The notes: generated by a model from the letters alone, not told the origin. Shown: positions 1-12,310, counted from the first letter of the stretch. The stretch: DNA of 64,000 nt from Jacaranda mimosifolia (GCA_018894105.1 CM032126.1:13171001-13235000), one strand, 5' to 3'. Made by a program: numbers and translations.

Positions 1-429
1 TGAAGAAGGACAACAGTCCTATCCAGAAGATACTTATCAAGAGCTAAAAGTTACACATTAGTCCAATTTGGACAGGGGTCACATTCAAATTATCAAAAAA
101 GGTGGAGGATTTTCAAAAGGAGATGAAATAGACACGCCGGCAGATGGCACTACATAAGAATTATACAATAAAGTGAATTTTATTTGGGGAGCAACTTTTG
201 CGAATGAATTATAGCTGAACTTTAGGACATTCAACTTTGAATATAATCACAATAGATCTATGGGAGCACTTGTGTAGACTTGATAATGCTGCATTAATCT
301 ATAGGTATACTAATGGATTGATGTGTAAGGTATTCCTGACTATGCTTAAAGAAGTTCCTGATTAATCTATAGGTATTCAATCAACTACCATCGAATTCAA
401 ATAATAACTTAAAGGAGTTCAACTCAACC

Positions 430-710
430 TTTTTACATCAATTTACTAGCAACAAAACACATTAGAAGACCCCATTGACATTATTTAGCATGCAAGATGA
501 GTCCCTGACAAGTTATTACATCATTTCACAAAAGCCATTTCAAATGTACCTTTAGCAACGCAAGATATGTTGACTTACTCCTTTACTCAGGACTTGCTAG
601 GTGGTGAATTATTTATATAGTTAACTAAAAGAAAACTTAATGATTTTGATGATCTGCTAGCTCATGCTAAGCAATACCTAAATGTAGAGTTTGGGAACTA
701 TTGAATTGAA
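430..710 (+). pseudogene. gag capsid fragment (degenerate)
   Basis: Frame-shifted translation gives a Gag-like order: QDESLTSYI, then a block resembling the Retrotrans_gag region with ATQDMLTYSFTQDLLGGE (about 557-615), then LNDFDDLLAHAKQYLNVE (about 640-690). In the family this region forms the capsid core that packages element RNA. Several stops separate the blocks. It lies upstream of the protease end at 800-875, as expected in a gag-pol element. Confidence 0.6.
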
Positions 711-799
711 TGTCATTGATACTTCGTTGTTTGGATTTGTAGAAGAAATAGTATAATGATCTTGCCTCTCTCGTTAGGACCTAGGCAGTTGCATAAGAC

Positions 800-875
800 A
801 AAAATGGTTAAATTTTTAGTTGTAGATACTCCATCCACTTATAATGTGATATTGGGAAGGCCTGAATTCCTTCTC
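800..875 (+). pseudogene. Aspartic protease C-terminal fragment
   Basis: The translation contains FLVVDTPSTYNVILGRPEFL, the conserved end of the retroviral-type aspartic protease of plant Ty3/gypsy elements (usual form FLVVD-YN-ILGRP-LN). The catalytic D-S/T-G motif upstream is not recognisable, so the protease is dead. Confidence 0.75.
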
Positions 876-1224
876 GATTGTTATAAAAGCTGACAATATG
901 AAGACAAAGTTTCCAGACGAAGAAGTAGGAAGAGTTCAATTTATTGCTAGCAAATACTAAGTGGAGGCTATAAGGAAATAGGTTGGGAAGAATAGTATAG
1001 AGATAGATCTTTCAGGGGATGGAGTAGGACTTAGTGAGATTTAGAAGGATCCAACACTACTATTCAACCTGATAAGGAATTGATGTATCAAATCGGTAGA
1101 AAGTGAGCCTGAAAAGGTGAGTAGTGTGGGATCTCAATGGGTGAGGATTTACTAGGATAGATAGAGATGTTCCTCACAAAGAATAACTGTTTTTGCATTT
1201 TCAACCCAGGCTCTACAAGGAATT

Positions 1225-2920
1225 GATCTGAAAATGCCATGCATTACCTTAATATTGATCTAGGGCGCAAGTTGATTGAATTGAAGAAAAGGCATTTCGA
1301 GCTTGAAAAAGCAGATATCATATAAAAGGAGGTCAATAAATTGTTGGAGACTAGATTCATAAAAGAGATTCCAATTTCAAAATTGGTTGTCACACTATAA
1401 AAAAACACGAAATTTCTAATGGAATATGTTAATTCTGTGGGAAAAGAAATTTTAAACAGACTTTTGATGAGTTTTTATTCATCATTCATTGCTAATAATT
1501 TTGCATCGAATTCTTTCATTGGAATGTTTTTTCATTATATGTAGGTCTTGTTCGTTTATCACTGATTTTTTTCCTTTGAATGACCAATGTAAAATCTATC
1601 GGACATTTTCCAACAAATTTTTTGATGGACATGCTTGGGTCCAATTTTGTCTTAGTGCCTAAGACATCAGGAATATGGAGGATGTGCATTGATTTCCAAA
1701 GTTTGAAAAGCTTGTTCTAAGGATCATTACCTCTTAATGAGATATATCAATTGATAGACTCGATTTCAAGGTATGAGTTATTGAGGTTGATGGATACTTC
1801 CAAGGGCCACCATTAAATTCTCTTGAAACCAGTAGATTAGAAAAATGTGAGTTTTATTACCTTTTGAAGAGCTTATTGTTATATAGATATATTTTTTGAC
1901 TTAAAGAAAGCAAGAACAAGGCATCAAAGATTGGTAGATAGGATGTCTAGGAATCAAATAGGCCATAATCTAAAAGTGTATGTCATTTCTGTGAAAATTA
2001 GTAAGAAAGCTAAAGAATATATACTAAAATTCTTGTAGTGCTAAAGTATGCGATGATATTAAACTATGCAAATAGTGCCTTTAGTTTAAGGAGTGGTAAT
2101 TTCTTGGGTTACATAGTGACGAAGAAGAGTAAAACCATGAATCTCGAAAAAGATCAGAGCTATATATGATACAGAACCACCAAAGAATACTAATGAGGCA
2201 CAAAGATTGACAAAAAAAATGGCAGTGTCAAGTCATTTTATATCCAAATCATCATAATAGAGTTTTCACCTTCTTTTTGAGGTGCTTAAGGGTGCTAAAT
2301 CCTTCTAATGAAGCCAGAAATGCCAACATGCTCTTGATGATTTGAAATAACTATTAGTTGAGCTATTTTTGTTGAAAGCTCATGCTTGGATAGGCTCTAT
2401 ATGTCAATGATGGCTCAATACATGAGCAAGGTATTTGCAAGGGGTTGAACAGAGATATGCAGACATCAAGAAGCTTGTTTTGTTATTGATTACCATGTTG
2501 CAAGGTTGAGAATCAACTTTCTATCTCATACTAGTCCAAAAATCATCCTCTAAAGCAGATTCTTGTTAAGCCAGAAGCATTAGGAAAGATAGTCAAATAA
2601 GCTATTAAAATGAGTAATTGATATGTAGTATTAACAGAAGGGCGCTGTTCAAGAACAACCTCGAGTGTATTTCATATTTGAGATAACAATATTAAGGGGA
2701 AAGTGGAAGGTATGGTAGGTATATGTGGATTAATCAGCAGTAGCCACAAGATTGGTAGTATGAGTCGTGTTGGTCTGAATTAGAATTCACCATTAAATTT
2801 GGGTTTAAGGCTTTCAAGAATGAGGCCAACTATGAGGCTTGCATAAGAGAAATGGGAATGGCATTAAATGGAGGTGCCTAAGATACAATTGTTTATTTTG
2901 ATTCAAGATTTATGTCTTAA
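1225..2920 (+). pseudogene. Reverse transcriptase / RNase H / second RNase H fragments
   Basis: Recognisable pieces: the linker before RT ending in VNKLLETRFIKEI (about 1327-1370); NFVLVPKTSGIWRMCIDF (about 1643-1697), the entry to the RT palm; a degraded YVDD region near 1977-2010 in which the catalytic aspartates are not preserved; RNase H block EQRYADIKKLVLLLITM (about 2450-2500); and a second RNase H-like block NEANYEACIREMGMAL (about 2820-2868). Two RNase H blocks between RT and integrase is the Tat-lineage layout. The RT is interrupted by an insertion at about 1391-1635, and stop codons are frequent throughout. Confidence 0.75.
1391..1635. mobile_element. CACTA-like MITE fragment inside RT
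   Basis: About 245 bp of non-coding sequence separates two RT blocks that are adjacent in intact elements. It begins CACTATAAAAAAACACG (1391), similar to CACTA termini. It also contains internal complementary stretches (TGGAATATGTTAATTCTGTG near 1420) and a matching CGGACATTTTCC stretch near 1600, the style of sequence seen in subterminal parts of plant CACTA MITEs. The right terminus and the TSD are not preserved clearly, so the family assignment is tentative. Confidence 0.4.
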
Positions 2921-3468
2921 GAGGTAGAGGGGATTTGTGAGGTAAAAGAGGAAAGAATGAGAAAATATGTACAAAAGATTGCAAAACTGAAAATGTCATT
3001 ATAAAATGTTCAAAAAATACAAAGATATATTCCTTGGCTAAATTGGCCAATTTGTTAATGAATTGTAATACTAGGAAAATTACTATGGTTTCGATAGGGA
3101 ATGATACAATATAGGAGATGATGGCACTAATCCAGAAGGAAGAGGATTGGAAAACTAAGAAACTCAAATATTTGTAGAAAGAGAACCTCCCTTGATATAA
3201 CAAAAAGCTATAAGCAAAGTCGTGAGACAGAATTTATGGTCATAGGAGAAATACTCTACAAAATCTTGTTCACCTGACCATATGTGGGGTGTTTATTGAA
3301 AAGATGAAGGAAAATATGTCCTTAGAGAATTTCATGATGAAACTATTCAAACGGGGTGATGATAGCAGGAAAGGTCTTGAGGGTTAAATTTTTTTGGCAC
3401 AGTATAAAGGCTGATGCATTGGATTAGAATTGGTGCAAAAATGTGAGAAGTATAAAAAATAATCATCT

Positions 3469-4560
3469 TTGATAGAAAACTTGACAACTATGCCATATGT
3501 CTTTTTAACAAATGAGGAGTTTAACATAGTGAGCCCACTTCCCTTTACCGTTGGACAACAGAAGATCCTTCTAGTAGCAATTGATTACTTCACAAAATGG
3601 GTGGAAGTGAAGCCGTTGGATAGGGCAACAGAGAATGCAATAGTAAAATTTCTGTAAAGAAATATTATTTTTTTTAGCTAAAAATTGTAAAAACCAAAGC
3701 TTTAAAAAGCATCAATAAACAAAGTATATGCCTTTCATATGCTCCTTCAACTTTCTTCATACTTTCCTACCTCCAATAAGTTGGGAATTAAGATACAACC
3801 CCTAAGGAATATGGTGGTAAGAACTCTTTTGCCCAAGAATCTCAAAATGTGCACCATGGAATAACTGTAAAGAAACATATTATGTGCATGTTTAGTGTTT
3901 CTCAAGAATTGTTTTCAAATAATGGATGATAGTTCCAATGAAAGAGGATCACCTCTTGGTGTATAGAAATGAAAATTCCATAATGATTTACATTCCATCC
4001 TCAAACTAAAGGACATGTATAGGTACCAATAGGAACATGCACAAGGAATCAAGAAAATATTTGATGAAGCTAAAGAAGTATGTACTAAAGAGTTGGGTAG
4101 CACTCTAAGGCACAAAGGACTAGCCCCCAAGCTTCTACATGAGAGATGTTTTTTAGCATGGTGTACAGAATAAATGTAGTTTTTCTTGTGAAGATATGAA
4201 TGAAAATGTATCAATTATAACTAATGATCAAGCTAAAAATGAGGAATTGATGAAGGAACACCTAGACCTTATTAAGGAACAGAGGGACTTGGCACATTTG
4301 TTGGAACAGTACAAAAGAAAGATTTAAATTGCATATAATGAATGATTCAAAGAGAGAAACTTCCAAGTAGGCGATGTGATCCTATGGAGAAATGATGCAT
4401 TAAGACCTAAACCAAATTAATTCCAAATTGGGAAGGCATTTACAAGGTTATGTGGGTGCTTAAAGGAGTAGTATATGAATTGGAATATATAGGGGAAATG
4501 ATTACCTTAACATACGAACATCCATAATCTGCATAAATTTTACATTTGACCCCTCAAGGT
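3469..4560 (+). pseudogene. Integrase fragment (degenerate, interrupted)
   Basis: The longest open piece (3469-3657) contains SPLPFTVGQQK followed by ILLVAIDYFTKWVEVKPLDR, the N-terminal half of the integrase core. After an insertion (3669-3864) the frame resumes with VSQELFSNNG (second-Asp region, Asp lost) and FHPQTKGHV (about 3990-4016, region of the third acidic residue, replaced). The C-terminal end near 4500-4550 reads like the N-I-H-N-L-H-K-F-Y end of Tat pol proteins. At least two of the three catalytic acidic residues are gone. Confidence 0.8.
3669..3864 (-). mobile_element. Probable retroposed insert (SINE-like) in integrase, with long TSD
   Basis: A 196-bp block sits inside integrase between two near-identical copies of CTGTAAAGAAATATTAT (3652-3668; the right copy at 3865-3883 has two extra bases). 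The left TSD is followed by a run of T, which reads as an oligo(A) tail on the - strand. A TSD of about 17 bp plus an A-tail is the signature of LINE-mediated retroposition. No convincing A and B boxes were found, so whether it is a SINE or another retrocopy is open. Confidence 0.55.
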
Positions 4561-4761
4561 CTTATCTTTTTTATCTTATTTCACTTAGATTTTTCGTATT
4601 ACACCAAGGTCTTGCCTTTATTATTTTTGTTGAATAGATTTTTGGACAATAAAGTCGGGATCTGGACTTTGGAGTTTTAGGATTATGAGATTGGTTGAGC
4701 ATGAGCTTTTGAATAGAACCTTTTATTTTGAGATTTCCTTTGTGACTTGAATAAAATGTTC

Positions 4762-4900
4762 CTATGATTTTAAGCTTTTTTATTATAAGCATTTAAACAA
4801 TTTGAAACTTATTGATGATAAGAGTTCCCACAATTTGAAGCCTATTGACTATAAGTGACCCTATGGTTTGAAACTTAATGATTGTAAGTGTTTCAATGAT
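4762..4900. repeat. 33-bp tandem repeats downstream of pol
   Basis: Four degenerate units of about 33-36 bp start near 4762, 4798, 4831 and 4864, each with the pattern (C)AATTTGAAACTTATTGA-TATAAG. They begin about 200 bp after the end of the Tat pol sequence, where an element's 3' untranslated region would lie. Tandem repeats in this position are known for Tat/Ogre-type elements. Confidence 0.65.
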
Positions 4901-7900
4901 TATTCAATGATTAAAACTTATAATGAGCATTCAATGAAGATTATATCCCCAATAACTCATTATGAGTAAAATTCTAAGCAAAAAGCTCATAAACTTAAGA
5001 CCTACTAGCTTTACAGACTAGGAAAACTTGGAAGATCCCAGAAAATAGAGAAAAAGTATATTATAATATCTCACTAGCATTGTGTTTGCTAGCAAAAAGT
5101 TTAACATAACAGAAAAGCATAAATGTTTGCAGGAGAAATTGCAATTTGCAAAAGATTTAGCAAATAGAATTATTCAACATTGATGGGAGCATCATCCCGA
5201 CCTTGTTCCCTCTTTTCTTGAGGTGGTTTATTCCCAAGTAAAGCTAGGTGGTATTATACCTCATGTAGCAGCAAGGCATTCGCAACAAGATCTGTTTTGA
5301 ACAAATACATTCCCAACAGGATCTTCAACATTCTCAATGAACTAATGATGAATCAGTAATAACAACATCCTCACGTGATTCAGAGCCAATTATCTTCAGC
5401 AAATTCTATCGACCTTCAACATTCTCAATGAACTAAGGAAAATCTTGAAGGCCAAAATCCCGATCTAAGGAATCCCAATCAAAGATTAAAACTCATACAA
5501 AAAACACTCTATTTAGCTGTTAAACTTGTATTAATAGTATTCCAAATGCTTATCCACCAATATTTAGCAGAATTTCTTCTATCCCATGAAGGTGATTTTT
5601 CTTTTCTCTCAATTTTTGTCTAAAAGCTTTTTTACTGTAGCATAGTTGGAGAAATCAACAAGCAGATTCTATGTTTCCTCATCAAACCCTGCTCAAGGAC
5701 ATGATGGCTTAATGAATCAGAAGTTGGTAGTCTAATTATCTTCTGAAGGTAATTTAGCTCTTAATTTAGTCTCTCACTAGTTATCTAAAGTTGTAATAGT
5801 CGACCTTTTAGTTTTGATAAGGCGACATCATTCTCCTAGAGAAGTTAAATATTAATAGATGAAGGAGCATTCAAGGACCATTGTTCACGATAGGACCATG
5901 ACAAAATGCTTAACTAGAAAAAAGATAGATGAGTGGGAAAAAAAGGGATAGAGGTTTTAAGGAAGTCATTCATGAGATGCAAAATAAATGGAGAGAAAAG
6001 GAAACTTGTATAGGAAAATTTAAATAGACTCATACCTTTGTAGTCTTTAGGATATCATCGAAAAGGCTTTTTATATGGAAAAATCTCTAGGAGTCTACAT
6101 TATTAAAGAATTTTGGGATAGAAGAATCGCCATTATTTAAAAAACTTGAATTGGAGTTGAAAAAATGAGAGTTAGGTGTGTGTGTTTTTGGTAGAAACCT
6201 AGCAAGATCCCTAAAAATAGTAGTTTGTAGACATTTGGGAATGGAGATACTGTGGTTATGGGGGATCAGCTAGACCCCCTAGGGTGAGTAATAGACTAGA
6301 ATTTTATTTGGCAGACATTGGAAGAGTTGTAGTAAGATGAGCATATCGTGATCCACTAGTAAGCTAGCAAGATCCTAAGAGTTTCTTGAGGCCACTTCTT
6401 TTTTTCACCAAATTTTTGAAAATGATGGTTTCTGTAGAGAAAACATTTAGCATGAATTATGGTGTGAACCTAAAAATTGAAAAAATGACCAAGTATAAAG
6501 CATATACCATTAGGCTCTGACAACCTTGACTCTCAAGGACTAATCTCAAAATAATAGAGCTCTTTGGACTCACTAGAGTACTGAGTTTGTAATAGTGAAG
6601 GTTCACATGATCAAACAGTTCTAATAAGGCCATGATGTCTTACTAAAAGGTATTTAGGGTAATAAGGCAGTTTCAATCACCACCTAACACAAAAGCCCCA
6701 AGGTTCAGGAAAGAAATGAAAATGTAAGAAATTTTTTAATAATTAAAAGATTTTTTATATTCGGTCTAAAATTAAGCATCCTTATGCAGGTAAAGTAAAA
6801 AAGGCCATAAAAAATTAATTTGAGATGATAGAATAGGTAAAACATATCAACAATACGAGATTTCCCTAAATAGGCAACCACCGTAGCAAAACCAGCCATC
6901 AAACGAAAGAATTTAGAGTTAAGTTGACTTAAAGATATACCTTACAAATAGGACATTGATGAGTAAAGAAATGGGATAGGTAACTTAATGCCTCTGTCAA
7001 GGAGTAGCGTATGAAAACTTAAGAGCTTGACATAGGCTTATTGGGATGGTGTTCCATAGAGGGTTTGAAGATTCTATATTTTGGGAGAATTTTTTGAACT
7101 CCTCTCTTAGATAATTACATAGACTAATCGGAGCTTTGTCCTATATATGTCGTAATAGAGGACATTGGCTTACCTCATTCCCTTAATGATCTAAATATTC
7201 TTTTACTTTTTGATTTGGTGTTTTTTTTTCAAAAACTTCGTCACCCTCATGATATGATTTTAGTAAACTATGGGATTCTGTTGAATAAGGAGGAATGGCA
7301 AAAATTGTGATAATGGAGAAACTAACTTTGATAACCAACAAAATGGAAAAAAAGAAGTACTTGTAGAGGTAAAAGAAAATGTAGCAGAAAGGAAGTAAGT
7401 ACCATTAGAAATATTGATGACTAAGAAACTAATGGGTGATGACAACAAATGGAAAGAAGAGAGGGAAGCACACAAATAAGAAGAAGGAGCACATAGAGGA
7501 GAAGGAAAGTGATTAATGAGTTGTATGAAATTTTATTGAAATTTTGAGGGGGAGGAAAAGACACCTAGACCAATGTGAATAATATTAGCACTTTAGATGT
7601 TCTTTAGAGGAACACATGGATGGACGAGATGGAAAAGGATTAGCAGATAACATTCAAAACATAATGATTTGCATAAATGAGGTGACATGCATAAATTAGA
7701 CTATTTAAGACTTGGTCCACACAAAGATCAATAATATTTGAAATAGGCACTGTGAAACCATGAAGACCTCTAGTATAGGAAAAATAGGAAGATAAGCACA
7801 TCTCACTTAACTAGAATTAGCTGAGCAGGGGAGATTATATTATAATGAGGAAAATCCACTTCCCAAATTGTGCGCATCTATGAAAAGTCTAGTGACCTAC

Positions 7901-8639
7901 TGCAAATTTAGGATTGAGGATGGGCTTTGACTTGTATAAAATTAAAGTAATAATAAGAATTTCTTATGGTCCAAGAAAACCCATGATGACCCACAAAATA
8001 AGAAGATCCGAAGGCTCAGAAAAGGGGACAAGAGAAGGTCAATAATATTAGGTATTTGAGTCCCAATATAATTAGGAAGACAACCGTTTCCAAGAGATTG
8101 ATTCCCTCCGGAAGTCAACTTCCTACCTATAGAAGTACATTAATAGGTAGAATGCATGTAACATAATCATAACGCTTTCATTCATCTTCTTGTTTTGTCT
8201 TGACCTTCAGTTGTTTCTATGGCTTAACTAATGGAGGACTTCCATTAGACTATCCCCCAGTTACTCCAACCTCTATTCTTGCAAGAAATTCAAGAATGCA
8301 AAAGCAAGCATATGAGATCAAATATGATTGGAGGGTCATTTCATTTGTTCTCAATAAGTTTTTATACACATCACCTTTAATTGTGATTATATGAATTATA
8401 AAATTAATACTATTAACATTTTATAAATTCCATGTTATTATTTTATTCAATGACTCAAAAGCTTATTTTTAAAATAAAATTTACCATCTTATAAATTTTA
8501 AAAATATTGTTAAATAAATTTAGATAGATTACATGAAAATTCCACAAAAATTGATTTTCACATGCAATTGTATGATTATGTCGCAAATATTTGACCGCTA
8601 TAAAATTTTATGAAACCAAGTGAGCTTTTAGTTGTCATG
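4901..8639. other. Long AT-rich stretch without a supportable gene
   Basis: No open frame longer than about 70 codons and no recognised protein motif. It may hold the 3' remainder of the first Tat element: a purine-rich tract at about 7541-7556 could be a decayed polypurine tract, but no LTR pair was found. The stretch 8200-8394 is open for 64 codons on the + strand without a recognisable domain. Origin unresolved. Confidence 0.5.
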
Positions 8640-8689
8640 CCAAAAGTGAATCAATTGGTGCATTGATGGAATAATTGAATGGCCTATAA

Positions 8690-9310
8690 GAAGAGACTTC
8701 ACAGAAAATCCTATTTATTATGTGAGTTGTGTGTTCCAAGGAGCATAACACTTACATTCCATGATTGAGAAGTTAGTGCTCGTGCTCATCACTACTGCAT
8801 GGAAGCTCATGCGATACATTTAGTCGTATTTGATAATCGTGCTCACCAGTCACTTTGCCACGTAGATCTTGGCGAGGCTAGAGATATAAAAAAAATAACA
8901 AAATGAACCATAGAGTGAGCGAGTATGAAATCGAGTAAAAATTGAAGCTAGTGATAAAAGCTAAGTTCTGGAAGACTTCTTCATGGAGAGAGTGATAGAA
9001 GTAAATTCTTCCTCCCTCACATAGAGCCTATATATAAATAGATCCTCAACCTCCATCATAGTGGATCTGGGATATTATTGGAGAGCTCTTAGGGTGATAA
9101 GTTACATTAGGTAGTGAGTTTTGAGTTTTCTAGTTTCGATAATAAAGCAGAGTACAAGGCCTTGATCACGAGCATTAGGTTGCCCCTCGTGATAAGAGCA
9201 AGAAAATTGGGAGCCTTAAATGACTCCTAGTTGGTAATAAACCAAATAACTGGCACCTGTAAAGCTAAAGGTGAGGTTATAGCCGACTAATTGACCCATG
9301 TGAAAGAGCT
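8690..9310 (+). pseudogene. Dual RNase H fragment
   Basis: The first RNase H shows the conserved end Y-V-S-x-V-F-Q-G-A and a helix with LVLVLITTAWKLMRYI; the second shows NKAEYKALITSIRLPLVIRA, matching the N-N-E-A-E-Y-E-A-L block of the archaeal-type RNase H of Tat elements (first Asn kept, Glu changed to Lys). The D-G-S motif is not readable. Stops interrupt both parts, so it is non-functional. Confidence 0.7.
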
Positions 9311-9879
9311 TTAAATACAACTTGAGGGAATTTATGTTGATGCAAATTACAAAAAGCAAAAATGAGGGAATGGACAAGTAAGAAAAGTTAACTAGCTCTA
9401 TGGTAGTCGTTTAGAGTTGCAAGATCACATTCCTCACAATTGCACGGCCACAAAATGAGGAAACTAAAAGAAGAGATCCTACATAGAGATCAACAATAGC
9501 TAAGATGGATGAACTTTATAATTGTCTACCTCACAGGTGAGCCCTTTCAGAAAATGCAAAAGAAGCAAGACTAATGAGAATAAGAGTTGCAATATAAGCT
9601 CTGTGTTGATAGATGGAGATAAGAGAGGTATTCCCTAATTTAACTCAAGTGCTTGGACCCTAGAGGACCAAAGTGTGTTCAAAGGAATACATGAAGGAAT
9701 ATGCAACAATCACTCTAGTGAGAAGGCCTTATTGATGAGACCTTAAGATAAGATAGTTCTAGCTCACCATGGTGAAGTATGCACAAGAGCTAGCTAGCCT
9801 AGTGTTGCCACCCTTGTCAACAACTTAGTAACTTACTAAATTAACCTGCAGTACTTCTATAACTGCTAGAGAGTCCATG

Positions 9880-10720
9880 TCCTTTTTGCATAGTAGGCCA
9901 TGGACATAGTTGATTAACTCCCATAGGTCGTAAGCTAAAGAAAGTACTTCATATTGGTATTAAACTACTTCAACGAGTATGTGGAAGTGGAGCTGCAAGC
10001 CAAGATCATAGAGAAAGAGGTAATGCATTTCTTCTTGATGAACATCATCTCTAAATTTGGAGTCCCTAAGTCTCTTGTGCCTAACAATGGCATTCAATTT
10101 CAAGGTGTAAGGCTTAAGAAACGGTGTTGGGATCTATCAATCAAATAGTTATTCTCATCTATCAACAATCCGCAAGTCAAGGGATAAATAGAAATGATAA
10201 GTCGCTCAATCTTTTAGCACTTGAAGATAAGATTGAAAAACACAAAAAGGAGTATAAGTCAACATGCGCTCAGGAGTATTGTAGGCCTATCTAACCACAC
10301 CTTGAATTCCTACTACAAGTTGTATTTTTGAACTTTGTCTACGATGTGAAGACAGTAGTCCCTATCAAAGTTGGTGAGATGATTTGGAGAATGAAGACAT
10401 GTCAACCAAGTTGCAACAACGAAGCTTCAAGATAAAATCTAGAATGGTGGTAGAGTTGTAAGAGAAAGGGCCGCAAAAGCTTATATGTATACAGCTAGAA
10501 TGGCAAAGGCATACAACTTGCAGATGACACTAAGAGACTTATAAATAGGAAATCTATTGATAAGAAAGTCTTTGGTCCAACTAGAAAGCTAGATGCTAAG
10601 TAAAAAGGACATTAAAAGGTCATGAAAACCATAAGCATGGAGGTCTATAAGTTGCAGTGCCTATAATAGGAGCTAGTCCTATACACATGGAATATCACAA
10701 ACATAAAGAAGCTTTAGGCA
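9880..10720 (+). pseudogene. Integrase fragment
   Basis: The open part at 9954-10148 reads VLNYFNEYVEVELQAKIIEK followed by FLMNIISKFGVPKSLVPNNG, the integrase core with the second catalytic Asp changed (usually S-D-N-G, here P-N-N-G). Further on, MAKAYNLQMTLRDL (about 10500) and the end YTHGISQT (about 10690) match the C-terminal domain and the closing Y-T-W-N-I-x-N-L-K-K of Tat integrases. Several stops are present. It ends about 160 bp before a tandem repeat block. Confidence 0.8.
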
Positions 10721-10879
10721 TATTACTACTGAGAAGACATGTAAAAAATTTTAAATTTTGTTCCTTTTCTGTTAAAATGTTAATTGTATCTCACTTACGA
10801 AGCAAACAAGTCAATAAATAAATGTCTCTTACCTTATCTAAATAATAATCTCATAACTATGCTCCACTATAGATGCTTA

Positions 10880-11125
10880 AGAGTTCTCAAGAGACTAGGC
10901 GACAACCAACCCTTTGTCACATGCTACCTTAATAGAAGCCATAATACTTACATATCGTGGATAGTAAAGAGACCTAGAAAGGCTAGGTGTGTCCAACCCA
11001 TGTCCAGTGCCACCACACTAGAGGCTAATACACTCACTTAATGTAGATATCAAAGAGACCTCAAGAGGTTGGTGATGATTGACCCTGAGTCCCTTGCTAC
11101 TACACTAGAGTCTAGCAATAATATC
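10880..11125. repeat. About 95-bp tandem repeats downstream of second pol
   Basis: Three degenerate units share the frame AAGAGACCT(A/C)-GG-TRGGTG-CCAACCC-TGTC-C(A/T)GC-AC-ACTAGAG-CTA. They start near 10890, 10970 and 11053. As in the first element, the repeats sit directly after the pol end, where the 3' untranslated region is expected. Confidence 0.55.
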
Positions 11126-11892
11126 AAATCGAAATAGCATAACAAACAAAAAGAGCAATGTTTAGATGAGCTAAGTAAAAGACATCAACATATTCAACTT
11201 AACTTCTTATTGTAGAGGTAAAACATGATATAAAATCTTTGGCATACCACCACAAAAGAGACAAAAATCCAAAGGAAACTGACTCTCTAAATGCTAAAAG
11301 GAATAAAAAATAAAAACTAAAGTCTCATTAGGGTATCAGGGGGTCTCCATCAGCAAGCTCCCCAAGGGCTATTTTATCAACCTCTTTGGACTTAGGTCCA
11401 ACAAATCCTCCATCCACTGCCTCATTACGACCATTACCTTATAGAGCATACTCTTCAAGCTTTAACATGAGAAGATCTAACATTATGAAATTCTGTCCCA
11501 GAAAATGCGTGGACCCATGCAAGATGTGGCCAAAACTAAGAATGGTATGATGGCTTGATCCACAATTGTCTCCTCAAAGGTGACAAATAACTAAAACTTA
11601 TCCACCATATCTTTGCAAATGCTAGCTACCCAGTCCTTTCCCACCTAGTCTCAAAAATATTTCTTAGGCTAGCATCCTACCATCACACTTCCTCTATGGG
11701 GCTCCGAAATACTTTTTCTCCTTTTATAATCACATAGAATATGGCCTAACTTCTCTTTGGGACAATAGAAGTTGAGCTCACGACTCTTCTTAGGCTACTC
11801 AATGTAAGCTACCTTGTTCAGATGAAGAAATGCTTGTTTGTGAAACTAGGATGAAAGATTAAGAATCTATAAACAATCAAAATTGGGCAAAC
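11126..11892. other. Flank of the CACTA element, possible decayed extra ORF
   Basis: No open frame is supported. On the - strand, broken frames at about 11340-11890 contain lysine- and aromatic-rich segments vaguely like the extra antisense ORF of the Tat element at 31.4-33.8 kb, which would be the expected position, but the similarity is too weak to assign. Confidence 0.3.
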
Positions 11893-11895
11893 GAG
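11893..11895. repeat. CACTA target-site duplication GAG (left)
   Basis: Three bases GAG directly before the CACTA terminus. The same three bases follow the right terminus at 24648-24650. A 3-bp TSD is the rule for the CACTA (En/Spm) superfamily. Confidence 0.85.
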
Positions 11896-12310
11896 CACTA
11901 CAACAAATTGCACTTCATGTAACGAAAATTTTGTTAACAAAGATAAAATTCGTTACATATGTTAGATTTATTATAACAAAATTGATTTTTTGTGACAAAT
12001 AACATTTTCTTTAGTAACACAGTAAAAGTATTGTTACCTTTAACTCAAATTTGTTACCTTAAATTTTTTATGTTCGTAACTAAATAATAATTCATTATGA
12101 AAAAAATTATTTTGTTACATATAACATTTTCCGTCATATAAGAAGATATATTTGTAACAAAATTTGGTACCTTTTGTAACAACAAAATATTTGTTACAAA
12201 TGAAATATATTATAACAAAGTTTTTAGTTACTAAACTTTAATTAACTTCCCTCTAAAATTCATTCCCTCCAAATATCAATTGTACACGTATGGTAACAAT
12301 GATTTTCGTT
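11896..12310. repeat. Left TIR and subterminal repeat region of CACTA element
   Basis: After the terminal inverted repeat, more than fifteen short motifs of the form GTAACAAA, TTGTTACC, GTTACTAA or TATAACAAA occur within 400 bp in both orientations. The right-hand counterpart with the same motifs lies at about 24320-24647. Such clusters are the known binding sites for TNPA-type proteins in En/Spm elements. Confidence 0.8.

Larger units (their letters stand above)
1..4560 (+). mobile_element. Degenerate Ty3/gypsy (Tat-type) retrotransposon, internal region, cut by window start
   Basis: Broken pieces appear in the usual order for a Ty3/gypsy polyprotein on the + strand: gag (about 430-710), protease end (800-875), reverse transcriptase (1225-2330), RNase H (2330-2640), a second RNase H-like piece (2740-2920), integrase (3480-4560). 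Reading requires many frame changes and stop codons, so nothing can be expressed. The second RNase H-like piece (NEANYEAC at about 2820) before integrase is the arrangement known for the Tat lineage. No LTR was recognised on either side; the 5' end lies outside the window. Two younger insertions interrupt it, in RT and in integrase. Confidence 0.8.
8640..10720 (+). mobile_element. Second degenerate Tat-type pol (RNase H to integrase end)
   Basis: A second, independent copy of the 3' half of a Tat pol on the + strand. RNase H blocks: YYVSCVFQGA, then SMIEKLVLVLITTAWKL (about 8700-8810). Second RNase H: NKAEYKALIT (about 9140-9175) and the following helix. Integrase: about 9880-10720. The reverse transcriptase and gag are missing upstream, where the sequence turns into AT-rich DNA at about 8640. 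Stops and frameshifts are frequent. Confidence 0.8.

Noticed and set aside
7541..7556. Polypurine tract of the first Tat element
   Set aside because: GAGGGGGAGGAAAAGA is suggestive, but no LTR could be recognised downstream.
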